Below, in pieces: positions 1-6,217 of a DNA stretch of 14,604 nucleotides (the first letter of the stretch is position 1; every line of letters begins with the position of its first letter). The translations under genes were made by a program, and so were the position numbers. Origin of the DNA: SMWD01 sp964629475 (GTDB lineage Bacteria; Pseudomonadota; Gammaproteobacteria; Steroidobacterales; GCA-2729495); NCBI GenBank assembly GCA_964629475.1, contig CAZVQW010000037.1, forward strand, positions 1 through 14,604, read 5' to 3'. A model generated the notes under the pieces. That model had not been told where the DNA came from. It worked only from the letters and a program-made list of their open reading frames with translations, and did no database searches.

Positions 1-54
1 GGCGAAAGCCGCGTGACCTCTACTTCTGAATGCCGTTATAAATGGGGGGATTAC

Positions 55-450
55 CTAACTGCCAGAGTCATTACGAAAATAGATACTCCAATAATTCAGA
101 CCATCGGCAACTAGAACATGGTTACCCCATAGGCTCTGATCAACAATGCGTAAAGTTGAACTTAGCGTCCAATCCCCCAAGAGGTCATCTGTATCCAGAA
201 AAGCTTCATAGTTGGTAGCACAACCAGAACAGGTTGCAGCATCCTGAACTCTCCAATAATCGTAGCTGCCTGAAGTGGTTGCCTCGGTACCTCCACCGAC
301 ACTACCGGCACCAACCGAATTGTACGTCCAGCCTTCGCTAACCGGATCATTTGAACCCGAGTGAACGATTACGGATGCAGCCACTACCGGCATAGAAAAA
401 AAGGTGACTACGCAGATGCTAAAAGTGATATAAAAAAATGACCTGGTCAT
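55..450 (-). CDS. Short exported protein, probably C-terminally truncated
   Basis: The chosen ATG at 450 gives 131 residues starting with a clear signal peptide: MTRS, then a hydrophobic stretch to about residue 20, with probable cleavage near VVAAS (residues 21-25). The open frame runs further upstream, but that extension is polar and unlike a leader, so I rejected it. No good ribosome binding site precedes the ATG. The mature part is rich in Gly, Ser, Thr and Asp, with aromatic motifs such as SYDYWRVQD and DGLNYWSIYF, and a CSGC pair near residues 68-71. This resembles the N-terminal half of secreted beta-sandwich or PEP-CTERM-type proteins (inference). It stops abruptly after NDSGS, with no sorting motif or C-terminal membrane segment. 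The remaining 54 nt of the window do not continue a plausible protein in that frame. It may be a gene broken by recombination or insertion. Function unknown. Confidence 0.5.
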   Translation of the reverse strand: MTRSFFYITFSICVVTFFSMPVVAASVIVHSGSNDPVSEGWTYNSVGAGSVGGGTEATTSGSYDYWRVQDAATCSGCATNYEAFLDTDDLLGDWTLSSTLRIVDQSLWGNHVLVADGLNYWSIYFRNDSGS

Positions 451-570
451 AATGTCTATTTTTGCCCAGCAGACAAAACCCCTAGTTAATTTGTTATTTG
501 TATTCTTTGTGTTATTTGCCCTTCTCAGTAAAGCGCCCTCGGTTTGAGGTTTTGCCACAATATAACATCT

Positions 571-587
571 AGCGCCTGAAAGGCGCT
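571..587. repeat. Perfect 7-bp hairpin upstream of the exported protein gene
   Basis: AGCGCCT, a GAA loop, then AGGCGCT. It lies between the exported protein gene and the DUF5666 gene, about 120 nt upstream of the ATG at 450. No T-tract follows on either strand, so it is not a good terminator. With hairpins at 615-632 and 645-671 it makes a row of three stems. Role unknown. Confidence 0.45.
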
Positions 588-614
588 TAACGTTTAACTT
601 ATTCTGTACCAGCC

Positions 615-632
615 GGGAAATATTCATTTCCC
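615..632. repeat. Perfect 7-bp hairpin
   Basis: GGGAAAT, an ATTC loop, then ATTTCCC. This is the middle stem of three in the 260-nt gap between the exported protein gene and the DUF5666 gene. There is no T-tract. It could be part of a structured leader of the gene ending at 55, or a remnant of a mobile or repeat element. The sequence does not decide between these. Confidence 0.4.
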
Positions 633-644
633 AGTTCCATTCAA

Positions 645-671
645 ACGGGCCACCTCCCAAGGGTGGCCCGT
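645..671 (-). terminator. Likely rho-independent terminator of the DUF5666 gene
   Basis: A perfect 10-bp stem (ACGGGCCACC / GGTGGCCCGT) with a 7-nt loop starts about 40 nt after the DUF5666 stop codon. On the minus strand it is followed by TTTGAA, a short and weak U-tract. The stem is long and GC-rich, and its place just after the gene fits a terminator. The poor U-tract lowers confidence. Confidence 0.6.
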
Positions 672-710
672 CTGCAATCAGGTGACTATCTGTTCCCTGT
701 CGGGAAGCTG

Positions 711-2135
711 CTAGTCTATTTCCACCGAGTCGGCAACACCGTCCCCACCCGCCGCATCAACAATCTTCACAATGTCACCCATGACAGGCATACCATCCGG
801 GTAATCGGTGATGCCGGTGGTAACGATAAATGTCACCCCGAGAACCACGATGCTGACATTATCCGTGAATTCGTCGACCGGTCCTTCCAGCTTATAGCTA
901 CTGCAGGCACTCGTGACGCTTTCGAGTTCGATCAGACCTGCAACATAGACAGCAGTGTTTGCTGAAGTATCCGTACTTGCCTTGATTTCCACACAGTCAC
1001 CGTCATGGACAACGGTCAGATCAATGGGATCCTGTGAGTCGTCGTTGGAAAATACCGCAAGTTCGGGTACATCACGAAACTCGATCGGCAACGTTTCGGT
1101 GACTCCGGGGAAAGAACAGTCCAAAGAACCGACCTTCGGTGAATTAATACCATCCGGGACATTCGTATTCATGACCGAGCACTTCATTTCCAGCTCATCG
1201 TCCTCATCTTCGCATTCCTCGACGAGAAGAACGCCGATGGCCTCATCGTATGTGCCTTCAGCTTCAACCAAGGTGCCAACAAGAGCTTCACAGCCAGGGG
1301 CATTGATGATGTCCACCTCAGTGTTACCGATCGAATATCCCGTCGAACTATTGTCGTCCTGTATCAGAGTTCCGGTGATTTCCGCTTCTCCGTCGCTATC
1401 AAAATCATCCTCATCTTCGAGTTCGACCTCGATAGCCGTGAAGGTGGTGCCGTCGTAGTTGCCTTTCACTTCGGCATAGTCACCTTCCTGTGGAATCAGG
1501 TTCGCACCCGTGGCATCGACATCAATGACCGTGCCGTCCTTAAGCATCAGCGGAAAGGTCGAGCCGGTCACCTCACCTACCGTGCCCTTCGCCTCGTGGC
1601 TCGAATCGTTTTGCTTCTCGACATACAGGGCATTCAGCGTAGTTCCATGCCACTCGCCACTGACCTCGATATTAGCGCCGTCCAGTTCCAATGTGTCCGG
1701 CGGGTTGGTGGTGAAATCCCGCCATTGGGTACCCGGGTTGGTGGTCATGACATTTGCGCCGAACACGTCGAAGGTGAAGTTACCGTCAGCGCCGGCAACA
1801 TTAGTTACTGGTCCTTCCAGTTCGTCGTCGTACTTGATTGATGACACCGCACCGCTGGCACTGACCTGCATGCTGATGCTCATGCCGACGGCCAAGCTCT
1901 CCTCACAGGTTCCGCCCACACTGACGTCATCCACCTCGCAGCTGGTCACATTATCGGTGCTGTACTCATTACCGTTGCTCATGATGACACTGCCAAAACC
2001 GCCGATGGTACCGACTACTGTGCTGCCGGAAGTGGGTGCAGCTGGTCCGCCGCCGCCACTACCACCACCGCACGCGGCAAGACCGGCCAAGACCAGCGTC
2101 ATTATCAACGTATTAAGAAAATTACCTAGCTTCAT
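711..2135 (-). CDS. DUF5666-type repeat lipoprotein
   Basis: 474 residues from the ATG at 2135, which has GGGAG about 8 nt upstream. A TTG start 27 nt further out is less likely. The N-terminus is a lipoprotein signal peptide with lipobox LAAC (Cys22), followed by a Gly-rich tether (residues 22-30). The rest is a row of similar beta-rich modules opening with a G-T/P-V pattern: VVGTIGGFGS (about 40), LEGPVTNVAG (106), AKGTVGEVTG (182), ITGTLIQDDN (253) and LEGPVDEFTD (416). Between them lie blocks of the type V-G-x-x-V-E-V-x-G. This matches my memory of DUF5666 proteins, which are surface or periplasmic proteins of unknown function. The protein is strongly acidic, with Asp/Glu runs near 240-250 and 308-317, and has several cysteines that could form disulfides. 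It is a single gene with a likely terminator downstream and a CRP-type site upstream. Function unknown; membrane anchoring is inferred from the lipobox. Confidence 0.8.
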   Translation of the reverse strand: MKLGNFLNTLIMTLVLAGLAACGGGSGGGGPAAPTSGSTVVGTIGGFGSVIMSNGNEYSTDNVTSCEVDDVSVGGTCEESLAVGMSISMQVSASGAVSSIKYDDELEGPVTNVAGADGNFTFDVFGANVMTTNPGTQWRDFTTNPPDTLELDGANIEVSGEWHGTTLNALYVEKQNDSSHEAKGTVGEVTGSTFPLMLKDGTVIDVDATGANLIPQEGDYAEVKGNYDGTTFTAIEVELEDEDDFDSDGEAEITGTLIQDDNSSTGYSIGNTEVDIINAPGCEALVGTLVEAEGTYDEAIGVLLVEECEDEDDELEMKCSVMNTNVPDGINSPKVGSLDCSFPGVTETLPIEFRDVPELAVFSNDDSQDPIDLTVVHDGDCVEIKASTDTSANTAVYVAGLIELESVTSACSSYKLEGPVDEFTDNVSIVVLGVTFIVTTGITDYPDGMPVMGDIVKIVDAAGGDGVADSVEID

Positions 2136-2243
2136 GCTGCTATCTCCCGATTTTTTGTCCAAATCCAGCTCTGTGATCGCGCCCTGAGCTTTTCATAGTC
2201 TCCGCCTGCTTCACGATCCAGCCAAACGCCCCGAATTCATGGA

Positions 2244-2249
2244 TAAATA
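2244..2249 (-). promoter_or_regulatory. Possible -10 box of a CRP-dependent promoter for the DUF5666 gene
   Basis: TATTTA on the minus strand. It would start transcription near 2237-2239, about 41-44 nt from the centre of the CRP-type palindrome at 2273-2288, which is the class II activator spacing. No -35 hexamer is obvious, as expected for an activator-dependent promoter. The leader would be about 100 nt. This is inferred from spacing only. Confidence 0.35.
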
Positions 2250-2272
2250 TTGCCGCACCTGCGTATTTAAAC

Positions 2273-2288
2273 TGTGACCCAAATCACA
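2273..2288. promoter_or_regulatory. Perfect CRP/Vfr-type operator
   Basis: TGTGA-CCCAAA-TCACA matches the CRP consensus half-sites exactly with the usual 6-nt spacer. It lies 138 nt upstream of the DUF5666 ATG and 29 nt before the doubtful plus-strand ORF at 2317. Spacing to a TATTTA box favours the minus-strand gene as target. CRP, Vfr and Clp proteins bind very similar sites, so the exact regulator is unknown. Confidence 0.65.
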
Positions 2289-2316
2289 TGCTCGACAGCT
2301 AAATAATAACGCATTT

Positions 2317-2517
2317 GTGTTTGTTTTTCGCAAATACGTGGTTTTTTGTCCGTGTGACAACGTCGCAGATGAATGTCTCAGACTGGCAAAAAGAGTCTTT
2401 CGCCGTCATTTCAATAGAGCCAAAAGAGGCCCACTCAAGCAGGAGTTTGAGCAGCTACGCACCATCGTTTCCAGGCAGAGAAAACCCGGCGATGTGATAG
2501 TACTGCCAAGTTACTGA
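2317..2517 (+). CDS. Doubtful small hypothetical protein
   Basis: 66 codons from a GTG at 2317. There is no ATG and no visible ribosome binding site. The product is basic, with a hydrophobic N-terminus (FVFRKYVVF), a CPC motif, a Lys/Arg-rich amphipathic helix near residues 22-40 and a hydrophobic end, GDVIVLPSY. The middle and end look protein-like rather than random, so this could be a real small gene or a fragment of a longer one. It diverges from the DUF5666 gene, with the CRP-type site between them. I do not recognise it. Confidence 0.22.
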   Translation: MFVFRKYVVFCPCDNVADECLRLAKRVFRRHFNRAKRGPLKQEFEQLRTIVSRQRKPGDVIVLPSY

Positions 2518-2833
2518 TGATGGCACTTTCAGGTCGACACGGGCCTTCTGAAATCGTATAGCCTGAAAGGCCGGTCCCAAGACCAAACCAGGGCACTCAA
2601 AGAAGATTCACGGCAATCGACCAGCGAAGTACAGGCCCAGCGCAATCACCTGTTAGTCAGATCAACGGACGTGGTCAGAAAATTATAATGACCTGGCTGG
2701 GAGTGGCGGCCTTTGCGCAGGTTTCTGGCGTGTGGTTTCGGGCATGCCATTTCGGCATCGTAGCTATCCCGGTAATGTGTTGCCCTTGTATTAAATGGGC
2801 AGAAGTTAGTGATTCTCTAATTGATTAGTGCTG
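2518..2833. other. Intergenic stretch with competing inverted repeats, no supported gene
   Basis: Inverted repeats cluster at 2526-2584. CTTTCAGG (2526-2533) can pair with CCTGAAAG (2562-2569). TTTCAG (2527-2532) can pair with CTGAAA (2548-2553). GGCCTT (2542-2547) can pair with AAGGCC (2567-2572). GGTC/GACC closes a small hairpin at 2573-2584. Some of these stems exclude each other. A 12-bp palindrome, CTAATTGATTAG, lies at 2817-2828. A 46-codon ORF at 2688-2828 lacks a ribosome binding site and is not called. No tRNA or clear promoter was seen. Confidence 0.4.
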
Positions 2834-2857
2834 ATCGCGGCTGGAAGCCGCTCCTAC
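2834..2857. repeat. REP-like extragenic palindrome
   Basis: GCGGCT-GGA-AGCCGC followed by TCCTAC. Read on the minus strand it is GTAGGAGCGGCTTCCAGCCGC, which closely resembles the Pseudomonas REP family (GTAGGAGCGGGCTTGCCCGCG type). It lies 16 nt after the der stop codon, a typical REP position, and may stabilise the 3' end of the transcript. Only this one copy was noticed in the window. REPs are usually mobilised by a RAYT (Y1_Tnp) protein; none is encoded here. Confidence 0.65.
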
Positions 2858-2872
2858 GGGGGACACAGAGTA

Positions 2873-4258
2873 TTACTTCCGCTTCCGAACCCGATCCCGG
2901 CTTCGCTGCTGACGCGGTGTCAGCTTATTTCTCCTGCCTTCAAAGGGATTCTTACCGGTCCGCAACTCGAGCCGGATCGGCGTGCCCTTGAGCCGAAATA
3001 CCTTGCGAAACCGGTTGATCAGATAACGCCGGTAACTACCCGGCAGGCGCTTCGTCTGGTTGCCGTGAACCACGATAACCGGCGGGCGCTTGCCCCCCTG
3101 GTGCGCATAACTGAGTTTGATCCGGCGTCCACCCACGATCGGCGGCGGGTGGGCTTCGATGGCTGTCTGCAGGATGCTGTTGAGGTCACTGGTCGGCAAA
3201 TCACGGATGGCAGCAGCCGCTGCCCGCGATGCACCGCGCAGCACATCGACGATGTTACTGCCATGCAAAGCCGAGATAAAAAAGACCTCGACAAAATCGA
3301 CGAACGGCAATTGCCGGTCGAGCGCTTCACGTAAATCGGCACGGCGCCGTTCCGATAATCCGTCCCACTTGTTGACGCCAATCGTCAACGCACGGCCGCG
3401 CTCAAGAATAAGGCCGATCAGCGAGACATCCTGCTCTGTCAGACCTTCCCGCGCATCGATCAGGACGATGACCGCGTCGGCTTCTTCAAGCGCCTGCAGC
3501 GACTTGACCACGCTGAACTTTTCGATGGTATCGTGCACTTTCGCACGCCGCCGGATACCCGCCGTATCGACGAGCACGAAAGGCTCGTCATCGAACGTGA
3601 ATGGCACGGCGATACTGTCACGAGTCGTACCCGATTCGTCGAAAGTTACCAACCGATCCTCGCCGATACAGCGATTGATCAACGTGGACTTGCCTACATT
3701 GGGCCTGCCGAGCACGGCAATACGCGTGCCGTCAGCAGTTGAAACTGCGGATTCCTGTACGGTTTCAGATGAACACAATTCGAACACACGTTCGATCATG
3801 GTATTGACACGATCGCCACGCACAGCCGAGATCGCAATCGGGTCACCGAGCCCGAGCCGATAGAAATCACCGGTTACTTCATCACCGACACGGCCCTCGG
3901 TCTTGTTGACGACGAGTAAAACGGGTTTGCCGGTCTTGCGCAATGTCGCGGCGATATTCTCGTCCCCGGTCGTGCAACCGATATTACCATCCACAAGCAG
4001 AATCACAACGGTGGCATCGCCGACCGCAGCTTCGACCTGCTTGCTCATGCGCCGATCCAGCTCTGCCTTGTCGCCCGTCAGCCCACCCGTATCGACGACG
4101 ATTGCGGAACCCGCTTCGGCACGGACAAACCCATACAGCCGATCACGCGTCAACCCGGGGTAATCTGCCACGAGTGCATCCCGCGTACCCGTCAATCGAT
4201 TGAACAGAGTAGACTTGCCAACGTTCGGGCAGCCGACGATTGCCAATACCGGAATCAC
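2873..4258 (-). CDS. der: Ribosome-assembly GTPase Der (EngA)
   Basis: 461 residues from a GTG at 4258, 6 nt after the bamB stop, so the two are very likely cotranscribed. Der has two GTPase domains in tandem plus a KH-like domain and acts in maturation of the 50S subunit. Domain 1 shows P-loop GCPNVGKS (9-16), DTGG (56-59) and NKTEG (118-122). Domain 2 shows GRPNVGKS (184-191), DTAG (231-234), NKWDG (296-300) and SAL (329-331). The KH-like domain covers about 350-445, and a basic tail follows (RSRDRVRKRK). Length is normal for the family. The odd points are in domain 1: Cys for the usual Arg in the P-loop, and NKTE where the guanine-specificity motif is normally NKxD. No clear T-tract terminator follows; a REP-like palindrome does. 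Confidence 0.97.
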   Translation of the reverse strand: MIPVLAIVGCPNVGKSTLFNRLTGTRDALVADYPGLTRDRLYGFVRAEAGSAIVVDTGGLTGDKAELDRRMSKQVEAAVGDATVVILLVDGNIGCTTGDENIAATLRKTGKPVLLVVNKTEGRVGDEVTGDFYRLGLGDPIAISAVRGDRVNTMIERVFELCSSETVQESAVSTADGTRIAVLGRPNVGKSTLINRCIGEDRLVTFDESGTTRDSIAVPFTFDDEPFVLVDTAGIRRRAKVHDTIEKFSVVKSLQALEEADAVIVLIDAREGLTEQDVSLIGLILERGRALTIGVNKWDGLSERRRADLREALDRQLPFVDFVEVFFISALHGSNIVDVLRGASRAAAAAIRDLPTSDLNSILQTAIEAHPPPIVGGRRIKLSYAHQGGKRPPVIVVHGNQTKRLPGSYRRYLINRFRKVFRLKGTPIRLELRTGKNPFEGRRNKLTPRQQRSRDRVRKRK

Positions 4259-4264
4259 GACGGG

Positions 4265-5458
4265 TCAATCCCCGGCTTTCGGAGTCCGGTCTCTGAAAGC
4301 AAACAGTTTGCCGCCATCCGTGACGACATAAAGGGTCTCATTGACGACAACCGGCGCGGTTGTGATGCGGTCTCCACCTGCACGGACACGAGCCTGCAAT
4401 TCACCGGTGGCCGCATCAAACCAGTGCAGGTAGCCTTCGAAGTCACCGACGACGACCGAGCTGCCAAACGGAGTTGGACCCGAAATATCACGGTACGATA
4501 ACGATTCCTGACGCCATTGCTCCTGGCCGGCGCGCCGGGTCATCGCAATCAGATTGCTGTCGTCCCGGGATACATACAGGTTATTAAAATCCACACCGAT
4601 GCCGTTATGACTAGAGATTTCGCGAGTCCACAGAATCTGCCCCGACTCGACGGCCAGCGCCGCGAGAATACCCTGATAACCGACAGCGTAGATATCGCTG
4701 CCGACAATGCGAATCGACGCATTGATATCTGATAATCGATCAACCTCGGTGCGGCCGCTTGGCGGCGACATCAGCACGTCCCACATCAGGCTGCCATCGC
4801 CGAGATCGTAGGCCGAGATCTTGCCGTTATCGAATCCGCAGATGACGACATTACCGACCACGACTGGTTGGCCGGTACCGCGTACCGTCAGCCGCGGCAC
4901 AGACTGTTGAACGAACCATGCTTCGTTGCCGCTATCGATATTCAGCGCAATGAGTTTGCCGTCGACGGTGCGCACGAGGACGAAGTCGGCAGTAACTGCC
5001 GGTACGGCCAAGACCTCGCTCGATACGATCGTGCGCCAAAGCTCGTGGCCGTCGGCCGAATCGAGAGCGATAACATCACCGTTACTCGAACCCAGCACGA
5101 CAACATTGTTGCCGACCGCCGGTCCGGCAGACAACGGTAACCTGGTCTTCTTGCGCCACTGCTTCTTGCCCTTGTCTGCAGAAACGGCAAGTACCCGCCC
5201 ATCATGTGCGGCGGCATAGATGTTGCTGCCGTCACTTGCCGCAACGAGCGCAAGTCGCAAATGTTCGGCGCTGTCACCAAGGCTATGACTCCAGGCCTTC
5301 TTGATGCGCAACGTGGACTTGAATTTTACAAGTTCGGCCGGTTCATTAACCTCCTCGTCACCGCCGAACATGCCGCAACCGGGAAGTAGCAGTACGATTA
5401 GCAGCGAAATGATGAGCTGCAGCGGAACGAAACGACGATGATTACTGATCGGCGTCAT
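4265..5458 (-). CDS. bamB: Outer membrane assembly lipoprotein BamB
   Basis: 397 residues from an ATG at 5458, preceded by GGAAA. The signal peptide is followed by lipobox LPGC (Cys28), so the protein should be anchored in the outer membrane facing the periplasm, as the BamB subunit of the BAM complex that inserts beta-barrel proteins. The remainder is a beta-propeller of PQQ-like repeats, each ending in a G-x-x-x-W or related motif: GRVLAVSADKGKKQW (87-101), GDVIALDSADGHELW (127-141), GKLIALNIDSGNEAW (167-181), GKISAYDLGDGSLMW (212-226), GILAALAVESGQILW (263-277), NLIAMTRRAGQEQW (302-315), GYLHWFDAATGEL (342-354) and GKLFAF (383-388). Length matches the family. It sits between yfgM-like and der, as in other gammaproteobacteria. 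Confidence 0.96.
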   Translation of the reverse strand: MTPISNHRRFVPLQLIISLLIVLLLPGCGMFGGDEEVNEPAELVKFKSTLRIKKAWSHSLGDSAEHLRLALVAASDGSNIYAAAHDGRVLAVSADKGKKQWRKKTRLPLSAGPAVGNNVVVLGSSNGDVIALDSADGHELWRTIVSSEVLAVPAVTADFVLVRTVDGKLIALNIDSGNEAWFVQQSVPRLTVRGTGQPVVVGNVVICGFDNGKISAYDLGDGSLMWDVLMSPPSGRTEVDRLSDINASIRIVGSDIYAVGYQGILAALAVESGQILWTREISSHNGIGVDFNNLYVSRDDSNLIAMTRRAGQEQWRQESLSYRDISGPTPFGSSVVVGDFEGYLHWFDAATGELQARVRAGGDRITTAPVVVNETLYVVTDGGKLFAFRDRTPKAGD

Positions 5459-5497
5459 AACAGGTTTCCGGAACGATCAATAATGTCGAACCGGTGA

Positions 5498-6217
5498 TTA
5501 CTCAGTTGCAGCCGATGCATCGCCCGCCTCGCCCTCGTTCGAAAGTTCCACTGGTGCCCCGGTCAGGATGACCGGCTCATCGACATCGAGGCTGTCACGC
5601 TTGGCCTGTACATAGGCTCGGTCAATTGCCGGCGGCTGGCGCATATCTGTCAGTGCCGCATCGTATGCGGCCAGCGCATCTTCGGCACGATTCATCGCCA
5701 CATAAACATCGCCTCGCACATCGTTAGCCTGTGCAAAGAATGCAGAATCCGTTTTCATTCCGTCGAGCGCCAGGAGCGCCACATCATATTGTTCCTGCTG
5801 CAGGCGAATACGCGCGAGCCTGATACGGGCAATTTGCAACATCGCCTCAATACTGCTTTTTGCAATAATAGATTCCAGATGGCTGGCTGCTGACTCGAAA
5901 TCGTTACGATCCAGAGATAACTTCGCGAGGCGCAAATGCGCCTGGTCGATATACGGAGACCCGCTATAGTCGGACGCGAGCTCGGCCAGCAATACATTGG
6001 CCTCATCCTGTTTATTAGCCTGGGTTTTGACGACGAGTTCTTCATATATTATCGAAGCTTCCTCCGCGCGCTGGATCCCGTAGGACTGCCACTGGTTCCA
6101 ACCGAACAACGCTACGAGGCCAATCCCAATGCCTCCGAATACTGCCGGGCCATTTTCTCTGAGCCACTGGCGAATACGCTCCGCTTGCTGCTCGTCTGTA
6201 AGATTTTCTTCATCCAT
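5498..6217 (-). CDS. yfgM: YfgM-like TPR membrane protein (translocon-associated)
   Basis: 239 residues. The ATG at 6217 lies inside the end of hisS (8-nt overlap), which suggests translational coupling. The short cytoplasmic start is acidic (MDEENLTDEQQAERI), followed by one membrane segment (about residues 24-41) and a periplasmic TPR-like helical domain (about 50-210). This is the TPR_21/YfgM arrangement. In E. coli YfgM is an inner-membrane partner of the SecYEG translocon and works with the chaperone PpiD. The gene order hisS, yfgM, bamB is conserved in gammaproteobacteria and supports the call. The C-terminus (after about 215) is low-complexity, rich in Glu and Ala, and probably disordered. 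The helper role is inferred from the family. Confidence 0.88.
   Translation of the reverse strand: MDEENLTDEQQAERIRQWLRENGPAVFGGIGIGLVALFGWNQWQSYGIQRAEEASIIYEELVVKTQANKQDEANVLLAELASDYSGSPYIDQAHLRLAKLSLDRNDFESAASHLESIIAKSSIEAMLQIARIRLARIRLQQEQYDVALLALDGMKTDSAFFAQANDVRGDVYVAMNRAEDALAAYDAALTDMRQPPAIDRAYVQAKRDSLDVDEPVILTGAPVELSNEGEAGDASAATE

Noticed and set aside
1..114. Plus-strand open frame from the left edge to 114
   Set aside because: It is antisense to the exported protein gene over half its length and the translation is not recognised.
480..560. Cyclic-di-GMP (GEMM) riboswitch upstream of the exported protein gene
   Set aside because: GGCAAAACC-like strings are present, but the two-helix layout and the conserved second strand are not.
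571..600. Integron attC-like site (GTTAAAC near a hairpin)
   Set aside because: Only one short core-like match and no correctly spaced partner core; no integrase or cassette array seen.
451..660. 70-codon N-terminal extension of the exported protein gene
   Set aside because: It would put polar, hairpin-rich sequence before a clear signal peptide; the ATG at 450 gives a proper signal sequence.
955..1458. Long plus-strand ORF antisense to the DUF5666 gene (also 1510-2187)
   Set aside because: Low-complexity Ser/Thr/Pro-rich translations, explained as the antisense of an acidic, Gly-rich real gene with a lipobox and ribosome binding site.
2688..2828. 46-codon plus-strand ORF (MTWLGVAAFA start)
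   Set aside because: No ribosome binding site, no recognised motif, and its end coincides with a palindrome; chance ORF is more likely.
3117..3863. 248-codon plus-strand ORF inside der
   Set aside because: Fully antisense to a clear Der protein; Ser/Arg-rich translation with no recognisable motif.
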